From contig JANOMT010000032.1 in the NCBI GenBank assembly GCA_031420415.1, positions 1 to 64,000 of the forward strand: 64,000 nucleotides of DNA. Reading direction: 5' to 3'. This document shows, one piece after another, positions 17,365 through 27,128 of the stretch. The stretch comes from JANYGA01 sp031420415. GTDB taxonomy: Bacteria > Vulcanimicrobiota > Vulcanimicrobiia > Vulcanimicrobiales > Vulcanimicrobiaceae. Position numbers and translations under genes: made by a program. Below the pieces are notes generated by a model. That model saw only the letters and a program-made list of their open reading frames with translations, was not told where the DNA came from and ran no database searches. Positions within the stretch are counted from its first letter, which is position 1. Every line of letters starts with the position of its first letter.

Positions 17365-20334
17365 ATGATCCGTCGTCTGTGCGCCGCCGTCTTCGCATCG
17401 GTTGTCATCGCTCTCATGTTATTCGAGCCGCTCGCGCAGCGTGATGGCGATCTGCGAGTCGCTCGTGCGGCGTCGATTCCAGCGCATGTCGACCCCGCGC
17501 TCTATCGCGACCTGCGTTGGCGCAACATCGGGCCCTATCGCGGCGGCAGGTCGGTCGCCGCCACCGGCGTCGCGGGTGATTCGCGCACGTTTTATTTCGG
17601 CGCGGTCGGTGGCGGTGTGTGGAAGAGTGAGAACGCGGGCCTTACGTGGCGCCCGATCATGGACGCGATGAACGTTGCCTCGATCGGGGCAATTGCTTTA
17701 GCACCGAGCGATCCGAAGACCCTTTACGTCGGCAGCGGCGAGGCCGATATGCGCTCCGATATCGCGCACGGCAACGGCATGTATCGTTCGACCGATGCGG
17801 GTGCCACGTGGAGCCATATCGGGCTCGACGATTCGCGTCAGATCGGACGCATTCTCATCTCGCCGACCGATCCGAAAACGCTCGTCGTCGCGGTCCTCGG
17901 CCATGGCTACGGTCCCAACGCCATGCGCGGTGTCTATCGCTCGACCGATGGCGGAACGACGTGGGTCCGAACGCTCGCGCGCGATGCCGACACGGGGGCG
18001 ATCGATCTCGCGAGCGATCCGGCGATGCACGATATTTTCGTCTCACTCTGGAATACCCGCCGACCACCGTGGAGCGTCTATCCGCCGTCGTATGGGCCCG
18101 GTTCGGGACTGTACCATTCGCTCGACGGTGGCGCGACGTGGGCACCGGTTACGGGTGCGGGCCTCCCGACCGAACGCGTCGGAAAGATTGGGATCGCAGT
18201 CGCGCCGAGCGATCCCAATCGCGTCTACGCGATCGTCGATGCGAAGGCGGGCGGTCTCTATCGTAGCGACGATGGCGGCGCCTCGTGGCGCCTCGTGGAT
18301 AAAGACAAACGCCTTTGGGATCGGGGCTGGTACTTCGGTCACGTGACGGTCGATCCGCGCGACGCGGGAAGCGTTTACGTTTCGGATACGTCGGTCTATC
18401 ATTCGTCCGACGGTGGCGTGCATTTCGCGGCGATCAAAGGCTCGCCCGACGGCGACGACTTCCATCAACTCTGGATCGACCCGACCGAACCCACGCGCAT
18501 GGTCCTCGCGAGCGATCAAGGCACGAGCGTGAGTCTCGACGGCGCGCGCTCATGGTCGAGCTGGTTCAATCAACCCACGGGCCAGTTCTATCACGTGACG
18601 GCCGATGCAACGGTACCGTACCATCTCTTCGGCGCGCAACAAGATAATGGCGCGGCGATGATCCTTTCGCGTAGCGATCACCGTGGGATCGAGGAGCGCG
18701 ATTGGCGCGCCCTCGTCGCGGGCGGTGAGAGCGGGACGGTGGCCGTCGATCCGCGCCAGCCGGATATGGCTTACGGCACGGTTGGTGGCGGAAGCGACGA
18801 CGTCGTCGTCGAGAACCTGCGCACGAATCAATCGCGCGCGATCAAACCGACGCTCGGCCTGCCGGGTCCGTGGCGCGCCGAGTGGACGCAACCCATCGTC
18901 TTCGGTCGCGATGGTGCGCTCTATGCGACGAATCAACGCATCTTTCGCTCGCGCGATCGCGGGATGACGTGGCGTGCGATTTCGCGCGATCTCGCGCGAT
19001 CGCATGCGGGCACGCCGCCTACCCTCGACGTGACGACGGCTGCGGATATCGACGGGCCCGAGCCGCGGGGCGTCGTCTACGCGCTCGCACCGTCGCCGCG
19101 CGATGCGACGATGCTCTGGGCGGGCACCGACGACGGCACCATCCATCGCACGACCGACGACGGGCGAACCTGGCACGACGTCACACCGCCCACGTTCGCT
19201 GCGTGGAGTCACGTCGACGGTATCGAGGCATCGCATTTCGATTCTGACGCCGCGTACGTCGCGCTCGATCGTCATCGCCTCGACGACGATCGGCCGTACG
19301 TGTATGCGACGCACGATGGCGGCCGGACGTGGCGCGAAGCGCACGACGGGATACCGCAGAACGCGTACGTCAACGTCGTTCGTGAAGATCCGCTAGAGCG
19401 CGGTCTGCTGTACGCGGGAACGGAGCAAGGCGTCTTCGTTTCGTTCGATGACGGGATCTCGTGGCAATCGCTGCGCGCGAACATGCCCGTCGTATCGGTG
19501 CGCGATCTTATCGTGCACGACGGCGATCTCGCAATCGCGACGCACGGTCGCGCGCTCTGGGTGCTCGACGACGTGCAACCGCTACGCGATCTCGCGCGCG
19601 CTCGCAGCCGCATCGAAACGGAAGCGAACGACGGACCGCGCCTCTACACGTTGCGCGATGCCGTCCGCATGCGCGGCGGAAACGACGAAGCCGAGGCGAC
19701 GCCGCCGGAAATCCCACTCGGTGAGAATCCGCCGAGCGGTGCGTTCGTCGATTACGTCGTGCCCCCGAATTTCGACCGATCGCTCCAGCTCGAAATCCGC
19801 GATCGACGCGGCGCGCTCGTGCGCTCGTGGTCGAGCAGCGATCCGAACGTCGCCCCCAATAGCGATGCGTTACCCTACCCGCCGTATTGGTTGCCCGCGC
19901 CGCAAGCGCTTCTTGCGACGCCCGGAATGCATCGCTTCGTTTGGGATTTCCACGTCGGTCGCGCCGACGGTCCGCTCGCAGCGCCCGGCACGTATGAAGT
20001 CCGGCTCGTCGGCTCTCGTACCGCTCCCGGGCAGTTCATCACGCGGCGCCTCGTCCTCCGACGCGATCCGCGCGTTCCGGCAAGCGATGCCGATCTCGTC
20101 GCGCAGTACGATCTCGCGCGTGCGGTCGATTCGGCGAAGGTACGCGTCGATGCGCGCGTGTCGGCTACATCACGCGGCACCGAAAGCGATTCGCGGCCGT
20201 CGACGGTGACAGAAAAGGCGCTTCGCGATCGCTCGCGCGCGCTCGGCGAACTCGAAGCGTCGATCGAAAGCGCCGATGCGGCGCCGACGGCTGCCGAGCG
20301 CGCGGCGTGGGCACGCCTGCGGGTTCGGCTCTAG
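17365..20334 (+). CDS. secreted sortilin/VPS10-like beta-propeller protein
   Basis: A 989-aa exported protein often annotated as a BNR/glycosyl-hydrolase-like or VPS10-domain protein. The signal segment (AAVFASVVIALMLFEPL) is followed by the family opening LRWRNIGPYRGGRSVA and FYFGAVGGGVWKSENAG. Repeated GLYRSDDGGASW / MYRSTDAGATW-type Asp-box blades recur across residues ~40-780, enough for a large or double propeller. A C-terminal beta-sandwich (~790-930) is followed by a charged helical tail. ATG 17365 is chosen over TTG 17335 because it directly precedes the signal peptide. No catalytic residues can be assigned; binding or peptidase-associated roles are possible. Confidence 0.8.
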   Translation: MIRRLCAAVFASVVIALMLFEPLAQRDGDLRVARAASIPAHVDPALYRDLRWRNIGPYRGGRSVAATGVAGDSRTFYFGAVGGGVWKSENAGLTWRPIMDAMNVASIGAIALAPSDPKTLYVGSGEADMRSDIAHGNGMYRSTDAGATWSHIGLDDSRQIGRILISPTDPKTLVVAVLGHGYGPNAMRGVYRSTDGGTTWVRTLARDADTGAIDLASDPAMHDIFVSLWNTRRPPWSVYPPSYGPGSGLYHSLDGGATWAPVTGAGLPTERVGKIGIAVAPSDPNRVYAIVDAKAGGLYRSDDGGASWRLVDKDKRLWDRGWYFGHVTVDPRDAGSVYVSDTSVYHSSDGGVHFAAIKGSPDGDDFHQLWIDPTEPTRMVLASDQGTSVSLDGARSWSSWFNQPTGQFYHVTADATVPYHLFGAQQDNGAAMILSRSDHRGIEERDWRALVAGGESGTVAVDPRQPDMAYGTVGGGSDDVVVENLRTNQSRAIKPTLGLPGPWRAEWTQPIVFGRDGALYATNQRIFRSRDRGMTWRAISRDLARSHAGTPPTLDVTTAADIDGPEPRGVVYALAPSPRDATMLWAGTDDGTIHRTTDDGRTWHDVTPPTFAAWSHVDGIEASHFDSDAAYVALDRHRLDDDRPYVYATHDGGRTWREAHDGIPQNAYVNVVREDPLERGLLYAGTEQGVFVSFDDGISWQSLRANMPVVSVRDLIVHDGDLAIATHGRALWVLDDVQPLRDLARARSRIETEANDGPRLYTLRDAVRMRGGNDEAEATPPEIPLGENPPSGAFVDYVVPPNFDRSLQLEIRDRRGALVRSWSSSDPNVAPNSDALPYPPYWLPAPQALLATPGMHRFVWDFHVGRADGPLAAPGTYEVRLVGSRTAPGQFITRRLVLRRDPRVPASDADLVAQYDLARAVDSAKVRVDARVSATSRGTESDSRPSTVTEKALRDRSRALGELEASIESADAAPTAAERAAWARLRVRL

Positions 20335-20396
20335 GGTTTCTTTGCGGAACGGACAACCGTGACACGTTTGCGCTTTTTGGGGGAGTTCGGTTTACC

Positions 20397-21587
20397 GTGA
20401 AATTGATGGAGTACCAGGGCAAGGAATTGTTCCGACGCGTCGGCATCCCGACGCCGCGCGGCGTTCACGCGACGAGCGCGGCAGAGACGGTCGACTTCGT
20501 CGCCGCCAATCCCGGCTCGTGGGTCCTCAAGAGTCAGGTGATGATGGGCGGTCGCGGCAAAGCGGGCGGTATCAAATTTGCGGACGACGCCGCCGCAGCG
20601 AAGGAGCTAGCCGACCAACTCTTCGGAAAAGTCCTCAAGAACGAACAGAATCCCGGCGGCGAAGAAGTCCGGTCGTTGCTCGTCGAGGAAAAGGTGCAGA
20701 TCGCGAGCGAGGCTTACGCCTCGATTACGATCGACCGCGCCGCGAAGAAGCCCGTGATCATCGTGAGCTCGCAGGGCGGCATGGATGTCGAAGACGTCGC
20801 CGAGCACCACCCCGAAGCGATCAGCAAATTTTGGATCGATCCCGCAATCGGTTTCCAGCCGTTCGAGGCGCGTCAGCTCGCGTTCGCGGCGAAACTTCCC
20901 GTGGGCTATCACAAAGCGTTCCCAAAAATTCTTGCAGGACTGTACCAAATGTTCGTGGACTACGGCGCGAATCTCGTCGAGATCAATCCGCTCGTACTCA
21001 CCGTTTCGGGCGATGTGATCGCGAGCGACGCGAAAGTCGAACTCGACGACAACGGGATCTACAAACATCCCGAACTCAACGGGTGGCGCAACGATGGGCC
21101 TGCCGATGAAGATCAGGCGGCGGCCGTCGCGATCGGTCTGGGCATCTCGAACTACGCGAAGTTCGCCGACGAACCGGGGGAGGTACCCAAGACGATCGGC
21201 ACGATCGCAAACGGCGCGGGCCTCGGTATGGGCACGATGGACGCGATTAAGAGCGCGGGCGGTGGCGCGGCAAACTTCCTCGATATCGGTGGTGGCGCGC
21301 AGGCAGAGTTAGTTAGAAAAAGTTATAATCTCGTAACGTCCGACCGTCGCGTAAAGGCGCTGTTCATCAATATTTTCGGTGGCATAACGCGCGGCGATCA
21401 AGTCGCAATCGGGATCGTCGAAGCACTCAAGGGCGACGACGTGCGCAAGGTCCCGCTCGTCATTCGGCTTACCGGCACCAATTCCGAAGAAGGCCGCAAA
21501 ATTCTCGCGGAGGCCGGCTTCTTTCCGGTCGAGACCATGAACGAGGGCGCGGCCAGAGCCGTCGCGCTTGCGAACGGAGTGCACTAA
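20397..21587 (+). CDS. sucC: succinyl-CoA synthetase subunit beta
   Basis: The nucleotide- and Mg-binding ATP-grasp subunit of succinyl-CoA synthetase of the TCA cycle; works as a complex with SucD encoded 2 bp downstream. It opens with VKLMEYQGKELFRRVGIPTPRG and contains NPLVLTV and NFLDIGGGAQAE, all characteristic. GTG 20397 has GGGGGAG 10 bp upstream and matches the usual family N-terminus (M-K/N-x-x-E-Y-Q); ATG 20406 would drop three residues. It is 396 aa, close to E. coli SucC (388). Confidence 0.96.
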   Translation: MKLMEYQGKELFRRVGIPTPRGVHATSAAETVDFVAANPGSWVLKSQVMMGGRGKAGGIKFADDAAAAKELADQLFGKVLKNEQNPGGEEVRSLLVEEKVQIASEAYASITIDRAAKKPVIIVSSQGGMDVEDVAEHHPEAISKFWIDPAIGFQPFEARQLAFAAKLPVGYHKAFPKILAGLYQMFVDYGANLVEINPLVLTVSGDVIASDAKVELDDNGIYKHPELNGWRNDGPADEDQAAAVAIGLGISNYAKFADEPGEVPKTIGTIANGAGLGMGTMDAIKSAGGGAANFLDIGGGAQAELVRKSYNLVTSDRRVKALFINIFGGITRGDQVAIGIVEALKGDDVRKVPLVIRLTGTNSEEGRKILAEAGFFPVETMNEGAARAVALANGVH

Positions 21588-21589
21588 CC

Positions 21590-22495
21590 GTGGCGATATT
21601 TCTCGATAAGAATTCCAGAGTTATCGTGCAAGGCATCACGGGCCGTGAAGGCCTCTTTCACACACAGCGCATGCTTGCGTACGGCACGAACATCGTCGGC
21701 GGTGTCACCCCGGGCAAGGGCGGTACGCACGTCGATGGCGGCGGCGCGGGCGCGGCGGCATCGACGACGTTGCCGGTATTCAACACGGTGAGAGATGCCG
21801 TCGAGGCGACGGGTGCGACGCACACGATCATTTTCGTGCCGCCGCCGTTCGCTGCGGACGCCCTGTACGAAGCACACGACGCGGGCATCGGCCTCGCGGT
21901 CGCGATCACCGAGGGCATTCCCGCGCACGACATGCTCAAGGTCGTCGCAACGACGAAATCGATGCGCATCATCGGGCCCAATTGCCCCGGACTCGTCTCG
22001 CCGGGCAAAGCGCTCCTGGGGATCATGCCGGGTGGCGTGTTCACAGCGGGACGGATCGGCATGATCTCACGGTCGGGAACGCTCACATACGAAATCGTCG
22101 ATATGCTCACGAAAGCGGGACTCGGCCAGTCGACGTGCGTCGGTATCGGCGGCGATCCGATCATCGGCACGACCTTCGTCGATTGCCTCGAAGCCTTCGC
22201 AAACGATCCCGAGACCGACGCCGTCGTGGTCTGTGGCGAAATCGGCGGCTCGGACGAAGAAGATGCTGCGGCGTTCATCAAGGCGCATCTACCGAACAAG
22301 CCGTGCGTTGCCTTTATCGGCGGTCGCTCGGCCCCAAAGGGTAAGCGTCTCGGCCACGCGGGCGCGATCATCTCCGGGAACTTTGGAACGCCGGAAAGTA
22401 AGCTTGCGGCGTTTGCCGCTGCAGGCGTTCCCGTCGCCGAACGGCCGTCGGATATTCCCGACCTGCTCGAGTCGCGACGCGCCGTTCACGCCTAA
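21590..22495 (+). CDS. sucD: succinyl-CoA synthetase subunit alpha
   Basis: The CoA-binding, phospho-histidine subunit of succinyl-CoA synthetase. The N-terminus VQGITGREGLFHTQ and GGVTPGKGGTHVDG are diagnostic. The active-site H256 lies in KRLGHAGAIISG (E. coli H246). The start is GTG 21590, 2 bp after the sucC stop codon. It is 301 aa. A strong rho-independent terminator follows, ending the sucCD operon. The enzyme also provides the route by which succinate from GABA degradation joins the TCA cycle. Confidence 0.96.
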   Translation: MAIFLDKNSRVIVQGITGREGLFHTQRMLAYGTNIVGGVTPGKGGTHVDGGGAGAAASTTLPVFNTVRDAVEATGATHTIIFVPPPFAADALYEAHDAGIGLAVAITEGIPAHDMLKVVATTKSMRIIGPNCPGLVSPGKALLGIMPGGVFTAGRIGMISRSGTLTYEIVDMLTKAGLGQSTCVGIGGDPIIGTTFVDCLEAFANDPETDAVVVCGEIGGSDEEDAAAFIKAHLPNKPCVAFIGGRSAPKGKRLGHAGAIISGNFGTPESKLAAFAAAGVPVAERPSDIPDLLESRRAVHA

Positions 22496-22515
22496 AACGG
22501 CCGCAACCTATCGCG

Positions 22516-22553
22516 GAAGAAGCCCTCGCGCTTGCGCGGGGGCTTCTTCGCTT
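22516..22553 (+). terminator. rho-independent terminator of sucCD
   Basis: GAAGAAGCCCTCGCG and its near-perfect complement CGCGGGGGCTTCTTC around a short CTTG loop, starting 20 bp after sucD. The downstream T content is modest (CGCTT), but the long GC-rich stem is clear. Confidence 0.85.
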
Positions 22554-22742
22554 AATGAACGCGTAAGAGGGACGAGATCCTGAGCCCAAGGAATGTTAGA
22601 GAAGTAATAATGGAAGTCGTCTCCATCTTACCTACGGAACCATAGGATAATAGTTCGTTAATTAGGAAACAAAGCGTCCTCTCGCGGAGATGCTTCAGGG
22701 CATCCGTGAGTTTCTCCAAACGTCCCTTATTAAGGAGCCCCA
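22554..22742 (+). promoter_or_regulatory. AT-rich leader upstream of TonB receptor 2
   Basis: About 190 bp between the sucCD terminator and the receptor gene. It is clearly AT-richer than its surroundings (for example GGATAATAGTTCGTTAATTAG at 22645-22665), so a promoter is likely here, but no clean -35/-10 pair stands out. The small inverted repeat GATGC-TTCAGG-GCATC lies at ~22688-22704. A good ribosome site AAGGAG (22732-22737) sits 5 bp before the TTG start. I looked for a cobalamin-riboswitch core and did not see one. Confidence 0.5.
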
Positions 22743-25700
22743 TTGCTGAAATCAACATTCAGCCGGTGGTTCGTAATCCTAATTGCGGTCTTCGCGCTTA
22801 TTGCGCCGGGCTCGATTTCTTTTGCAGGTACCACCGGTACATTATCCGGGACGGTCGTCGATTCGACGACCAAACTTCCGATCTCCGGCGTGAAAGTGAC
22901 GGCAGCAAGCCCGTCGCAAGTCTCGTCGCAAACCACGGATGGCGAAGGCCATTACTCGTTTCTGAGCCTCGCGCCGGATACGTACACCGTCTCCGCCGAA
23001 GGCAAGGGCTTCGAGCCGGATAGCGAGACGGGCATCACCGTCGTCGCTGATAACACGCGCATCTTGCCGATCGCACTCGGCAAGGCGCTCAAGACGATCG
23101 GTCGTACGATCTCGCGCGCAAACTCCGGCAGCCTCGTGCGTCCCGGTACGACCGCCGACGTGTACTCGATCAATGCCGAGACGCAATCGAAGGTCGCAGC
23201 TGCGGGCGGCGGCGGCAATCTCGATAGCGCCTTCTCCGCGCTCGCAACGGTTCCGGGCGTTGCTGTTCAGCCCGGTCAGAGCGGCTACATCGGCGCCGCC
23301 GCAGCGCTCTCGATTCGCGGTGGCGATTATGATCAAATCGGCTACCAGATCGACGGTATCCCCGTCAATCGCGCATTCGACAATTACCCGTCGGGCTCGA
23401 CATCGTCGCTCGGTCAACAGGAGCTGCAAGTCTACACGGGCGCGCCTCCGGCGAGCTCCGTGTCCGAGGGCATCTCCGGTTACATCAATCAGGTCATTAA
23501 GACCGGAACGATCCCTGGTTTCCAAAGCCTGACGTTCGGTGTCGGCGCACCGGCGTATTATCATAAGTTCGCAGCTGAATTCGGCGGAGAAACCGATAAT
23601 CGCCGATTCTCGTATTACGCCGGTATCGGTGGATACAATCAGACGTATCACTACGCCGACAACTTCGACGGTGCGTCGATCGGCACTTCGTACGGCGTGC
23701 CGTATGGCGTTGCGTGCGATCCAACCGTTTCGGCGAAAGTGGCGCCTTCATGCTACAACGGCAGCGCCTTCAACAACGGCTTGCTGCTCGGTCCGAATAA
23801 TCTTTTCTCGACGTCGCAAGTCGCAGACCGTGATACGGTCGTCAATCTCCACTACTACGTTCCGCACAAAGACGGATCGCGCGATGACCTTCAGGCGCTT
23901 TCGTCGATCAACTTCATCAACACGAAGGTCTACAGCTCGACGAACGACCAAGGCGGAGCGACATTCCTCAATACGGTCGGCATCGGCGCGCCGACGTACC
24001 TCGATGGTTACACGCTCAACTTGCAACCCGGCACGCTCGCGTCTGCAGGGACGTTGAATTCGTCGGCGGGATATTATTATTTCCCGAACACTCCCGCGCA
24101 CGCGTTCGGTGCTCCGATCCCTGAAAACGCCCAAGATGGCACGAACAACAATCAGGGGATCGTCAAGCTCCAGTATACGAAATCGCTCGGAACGAACGCG
24201 TTCGCGCGTCTCTACGGCTACACGTACTACTCGAATTGGCTGATCTACGGCGCGCAGAGCGCCCAGTTCAACGGTAACGCAGGAAACCCGGGCGATTACG
24301 AGCTCAGCTCGCATTCACGCGGCCTAAACTTTGCATTCACCGATCAGCTCAATTCGAAAAATCTCTTGCAGTTCGGTGCCGACTATGTAACTTCGAACGT
24401 GTTGCGATCGAACAACACGCAGTACATCAACGGCTCTTACGGCGCCTCGAAATTGCGGTCGCGCACCGCCGTCGGCGTCCTCGTCGATTCGAGTAATCCG
24501 ACCAACGGCATCTGCTACACGTCGGCGGCAACCCCGACGCCGTGCTATAAGAGCGCGTCGAACTATAACGGCGCCGCCCAGTTCGCAACGATTCGCTCCG
24601 CGTTCGACGGCACGGTCAAGGACGTTCCGAATGCCACGTGCGGAAGCGGCCCTTGCCAATATCTCGTGCTCGAAAACGGCACGTATGCGACCTTTAATCA
24701 GGTCGACCCGAGGTTCTACGGTCTTTCGCTAACCGACGAATTCCGTCCGACGTCGAAACTGACGATCAACGGTGGCCTCCGCGTCGACATTTATCAATAC
24801 CAAAGCGCGGACACGACAGGCACCACGGCGCGTAAGTTCCTCTACAACGCTTACGACCGCGACAATTGCCTCAATAGCTCGACGCAAGCGATCGCGAACA
24901 AGGTCTATGGTCTCGGCCTCGCGAGCTCCGACGCCGCGTGTCCCACAGGCTACGTCGCCGCGCCGTTCACTAACCCGTCCGGCAAGACCACGCAAACGTA
25001 CGACGTCTTCCAGCCGCGGCTCGGCTTCACGTATGCCATCGATCCCTCGACCGTTCTCCGTGGCTCCTACGGCCGTTATGGCCAGCCACCGAACAGCGCC
25101 TTCGAACAATACAACGTCGCGCAACAAAACGCGCCGGCGCAACTCTACGGCGTCTACGGCTTCCAACAGTATGGCTTCTACACGCCGAGTCATCCGATTC
25201 CGCCGGCGGCCTCGAACAATTACGACTTCTCGATCGAGCACCAGTTCCCGCAGCAGATCTCGATCAAGCTGACGCCGTTCCTGCGCCAAACGCAGAATCA
25301 AACGCAGCAGTTCTTCCTCAACCGCGCGACCAATTTCGTCTCCGGCCTCAACGTTGGAAACCAGACCTCGCGCGGTGTCGAACTCGAACTCGACAAGGGC
25401 GACTTCGGTCGTGACGGGCTCTCCGCACGTCTCGCGTTCGCGTACACGAATAGCTACATCAAATACAATACGCTTTCAAACGGTCGTACCGTCCTTTCGC
25501 CGGTCGTCGACGGAATCAACGCGTACAACGCATTTACGAAGGCGGGCGGCGGCGCAGCGTGCTACACGAACGCAGCAGCCGACGGTACTCCCGGCGCGGC
25601 CGATCCGACGTGCGCTGCGGGAAGCATCGCCAACCCGTACTACAATGCTCCGTTGCAGAGCACGTCCGCGTACGCACCGGGAAGTCGGTTCGTGCCGTAC

Positions 25701-26327
25701 GATACCATCCCAGCTGGCATCGGCGTATCGAGCACGCAAATCGGCGTTCCGTACGTCGCGTCGCTCGTTCTCAACGAAAAGATCAAGCGTTTCTCAATCG
25801 CGCCGATCTTCCAACTCTTCGCGGGTCAACGTTACGGGACGCCACTTTCGACGGCCGGGATCGACCCGACGGCGTGCACGGGCGCGCTGAACACCACCAC
25901 GGCGGGCGATGCGCGCTACGCCAACGGACCGCAAGCGGGCGCATCGTTCGATGCGAGCAAATGCGGCCAACTCGACAACGGTATCCCCAACATCGAGAGC
26001 GGGAGATTCGACGGTATTGGCGCCTACGTCAATCCGACGAACTTGCTGATGCACATGCAGTTGAGCTACGAAGTGAGCAAAAACTTCGCGATTACGGCAA
26101 ATGTCTCGAACGTGATCAACACGTGCTTCGGCGGCTCGTCGGTGCCGTGGAATATCGCAGGCGCGTGTGGCTACACGTATTCCAACGGCGGCAATCAAGG
26201 CGCTCTTGGAAACACCTATAACCCCGGTGATGGGACGCAGAAGCAGGCGATCGGGAAGTCGGCATACGTGCCGATCTTCTCGCAACAGCCGCTCGGCATC
26301 GCGGTTCAAGCGAGTCTCAAGCTCTAA
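22743..26327 (+). CDS. TonB-dependent receptor 2 with carboxypeptidase-like N-domain
   Basis: A 1194-aa outer-membrane transporter. A signal peptide (FVILIAVFALIAPGSISFAG) is followed by a carboxypeptidase-regulatory-like domain (LSGTVVDSTTKLPISGVKV, ~30-110). A conserved linker LKTIGRTISRANSGSLVRPG leads to a plug with LSIRGGDYDQIGYQIDGIPV and NQVIKTGT, then a long barrel ending VQASLKL. TTG 22743 is used, with AAGGAG at 5-bp spacing. It is closely similar in order and motifs to receptor 3 (46665-50207), so the two are paralogues. Loops contain paired cysteines (CGSGPCQY and others). It is followed by its own terminator, so it is probably monocistronic. The substrate is unknown. Confidence 0.92.
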   Translation: MLKSTFSRWFVILIAVFALIAPGSISFAGTTGTLSGTVVDSTTKLPISGVKVTAASPSQVSSQTTDGEGHYSFLSLAPDTYTVSAEGKGFEPDSETGITVVADNTRILPIALGKALKTIGRTISRANSGSLVRPGTTADVYSINAETQSKVAAAGGGGNLDSAFSALATVPGVAVQPGQSGYIGAAAALSIRGGDYDQIGYQIDGIPVNRAFDNYPSGSTSSLGQQELQVYTGAPPASSVSEGISGYINQVIKTGTIPGFQSLTFGVGAPAYYHKFAAEFGGETDNRRFSYYAGIGGYNQTYHYADNFDGASIGTSYGVPYGVACDPTVSAKVAPSCYNGSAFNNGLLLGPNNLFSTSQVADRDTVVNLHYYVPHKDGSRDDLQALSSINFINTKVYSSTNDQGGATFLNTVGIGAPTYLDGYTLNLQPGTLASAGTLNSSAGYYYFPNTPAHAFGAPIPENAQDGTNNNQGIVKLQYTKSLGTNAFARLYGYTYYSNWLIYGAQSAQFNGNAGNPGDYELSSHSRGLNFAFTDQLNSKNLLQFGADYVTSNVLRSNNTQYINGSYGASKLRSRTAVGVLVDSSNPTNGICYTSAATPTPCYKSASNYNGAAQFATIRSAFDGTVKDVPNATCGSGPCQYLVLENGTYATFNQVDPRFYGLSLTDEFRPTSKLTINGGLRVDIYQYQSADTTGTTARKFLYNAYDRDNCLNSSTQAIANKVYGLGLASSDAACPTGYVAAPFTNPSGKTTQTYDVFQPRLGFTYAIDPSTVLRGSYGRYGQPPNSAFEQYNVAQQNAPAQLYGVYGFQQYGFYTPSHPIPPAASNNYDFSIEHQFPQQISIKLTPFLRQTQNQTQQFFLNRATNFVSGLNVGNQTSRGVELELDKGDFGRDGLSARLAFAYTNSYIKYNTLSNGRTVLSPVVDGINAYNAFTKAGGGAACYTNAAADGTPGAADPTCAAGSIANPYYNAPLQSTSAYAPGSRFVPYDTIPAGIGVSSTQIGVPYVASLVLNEKIKRFSIAPIFQLFAGQRYGTPLSTAGIDPTACTGALNTTTAGDARYANGPQAGASFDASKCGQLDNGIPNIESGRFDGIGAYVNPTNLLMHMQLSYEVSKNFAITANVSNVINTCFGGSSVPWNIAGACGYTYSNGGNQGALGNTYNPGDGTQKQAIGKSAYVPIFSQQPLGIAVQASLKL

Positions 26328-26346
26328 GCCCCGAGATTCGTCACGG

Positions 26347-26380
26347 AAAAGGCCCTCGCATTCGCGAGGGCCTTTTCTCT
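26347..26380 (+). terminator. rho-independent terminator after TonB receptor 2
   Basis: AAAAGGCCCTCGC, loop ATTC, GCGAGGGCCTTTT followed by CTCTTT. A perfect 13-bp stem with T-run, 19 bp after the receptor stop codon. Confidence 0.92.
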
Positions 26381-26401
26381 TTCCACGGTATCTGTGGCGC
26401 G

Positions 26402-26611
26402 ATGCGATATGGATACCACTGCGAAGAATGCGAAGAAGCCGTGTGGCCCGCAACCTCGCGCGGTGAACTTCAGTGGTTAAAGAATCGCGAACACGTGGTT
26501 CGCGAAGTCGCACGCCACGTGCAGGCGGGCCTCGATACGTGGATTACCGAGGGGTTAGAATTCCTCGACCATCACAACGGTCACAGCGTTATCCTCTCGA
26601 AACGCCCGTAA
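26402..26611 (+). CDS. small protein with CxxC motif, unknown
   Basis: A 69-aa open frame beginning MRYGYHCEECEEAVWP, with a CxxC pair (C7, C10) that could be half of a zinc knuckle. A helical, histidine-containing remainder (WLKNREHVVREVARHVQ, FLDHHNGHS) follows. It lies alone between a terminator and the LysM gene terminator. No clear ribosome site is visible upstream. The amino-acid composition looks like a real protein, not a shadow frame, but I do not recognise a family. Confidence 0.55.
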   Translation: MRYGYHCEECEEAVWPATSRGELQWLKNREHVVREVARHVQAGLDTWITEGLEFLDHHNGHSVILSKRP

Positions 26612-26769
26612 CGCTCGCGCCGTACCGCTGGTGATGCGTCCGTTGCCTTTCGCGGCACCGGCGCGAGCGCGAGCGTTTTGCCGATCATCGGACGTTCGGA
26701 CGATCGCGAGATGAATCGGCCGTCGAGACTCCGCCGCTGCCCGCGATTCGGGGCGGTCGCTCACGACAA

Positions 26770-26798
26770 ATAAAAAAGCGGGCCGACAATCGGCCCGC
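26770..26798 (-). terminator. rho-independent terminator of the LysM gene
   Basis: Read on the minus strand: GCGGGCCGA, loop TTG, TCGGCCCGC, then TTTTTTATTTG. A perfect 9-bp GC-rich stem with a strong T-run, starting 18 bp after the LysM gene stop codon. Confidence 0.92.
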
Positions 26799-26815
26799 CG
26801 TTCCGATCCGAACTT

Positions 26816-27103
26816 CTAGCGGGGAATTTTGAGGTGCTCGCCCGGGACCACCGTTGCGCTCGTAAGTCCGTTGACGGCCATGATCGTATCGATCGTGTCC
26901 TGAACGTTTTGCCCATCCGCGGTGTAGCGATCGGCGATCGTCCAGAGGTTCTCACCACGATGGACCGTTGCGACCTTGAAGTGTTCGGGAGAAGCCGCAA
27001 AAAGGCGAGACTGCGACACGGCCGGGATGGCGATAACCGCGCTGAGCGTCGCGAGCGCGATGGCCGGCATCAGCGTGATCTTCTTGCGTTTCGGCGGGTA
27101 CAT
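26816..27103 (-). CDS. small LysM protein, YneA-like SOS cell-division inhibitor candidate
   Basis: A 95-aa protein with a basic N-terminus (YPPKRKK), one membrane/signal segment (MPAIALATLSAVIAIPAV) and one C-terminal LysM domain (ATVHRGENLWTIADRY ... VVPGEHLKIPR) for peptidoglycan binding. Size and architecture match YneA/DivS-type SOS cell-division suppressors of Gram-positive bacteria, which are likewise divergent from lexA. The ATG has AGGAG 8 bp upstream. Three LexA boxes lie between it and lexA, so SOS induction is expected. Sequence identity with YneA is low as far as I can judge, so the function rests on architecture plus position. A plain LysM envelope protein is the alternative. 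Confidence 0.8.
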   Translation of the reverse strand: MYPPKRKKITLMPAIALATLSAVIAIPAVSQSRLFAASPEHFKVATVHRGENLWTIADRYTADGQNVQDTIDTIMAVNGLTSATVVPGEHLKIPR

Positions 27104-27128
27104 GACGTCGGCTCCTCTATCTTGTGTC

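Noticed and set aside
22554..22742. Cobalamin or other riboswitch upstream of TonB receptor 2
   Set aside because: No B12-box-like or other riboswitch core was visible; only small hairpins and AT-rich promoter-like sequence.
26555..26764. 69-aa minus-strand open frame between the CxxC gene and the LysM terminator
   Set aside because: Low-complexity Arg/Ala composition, no ribosome site, and partial overlap with the plus-strand small gene.
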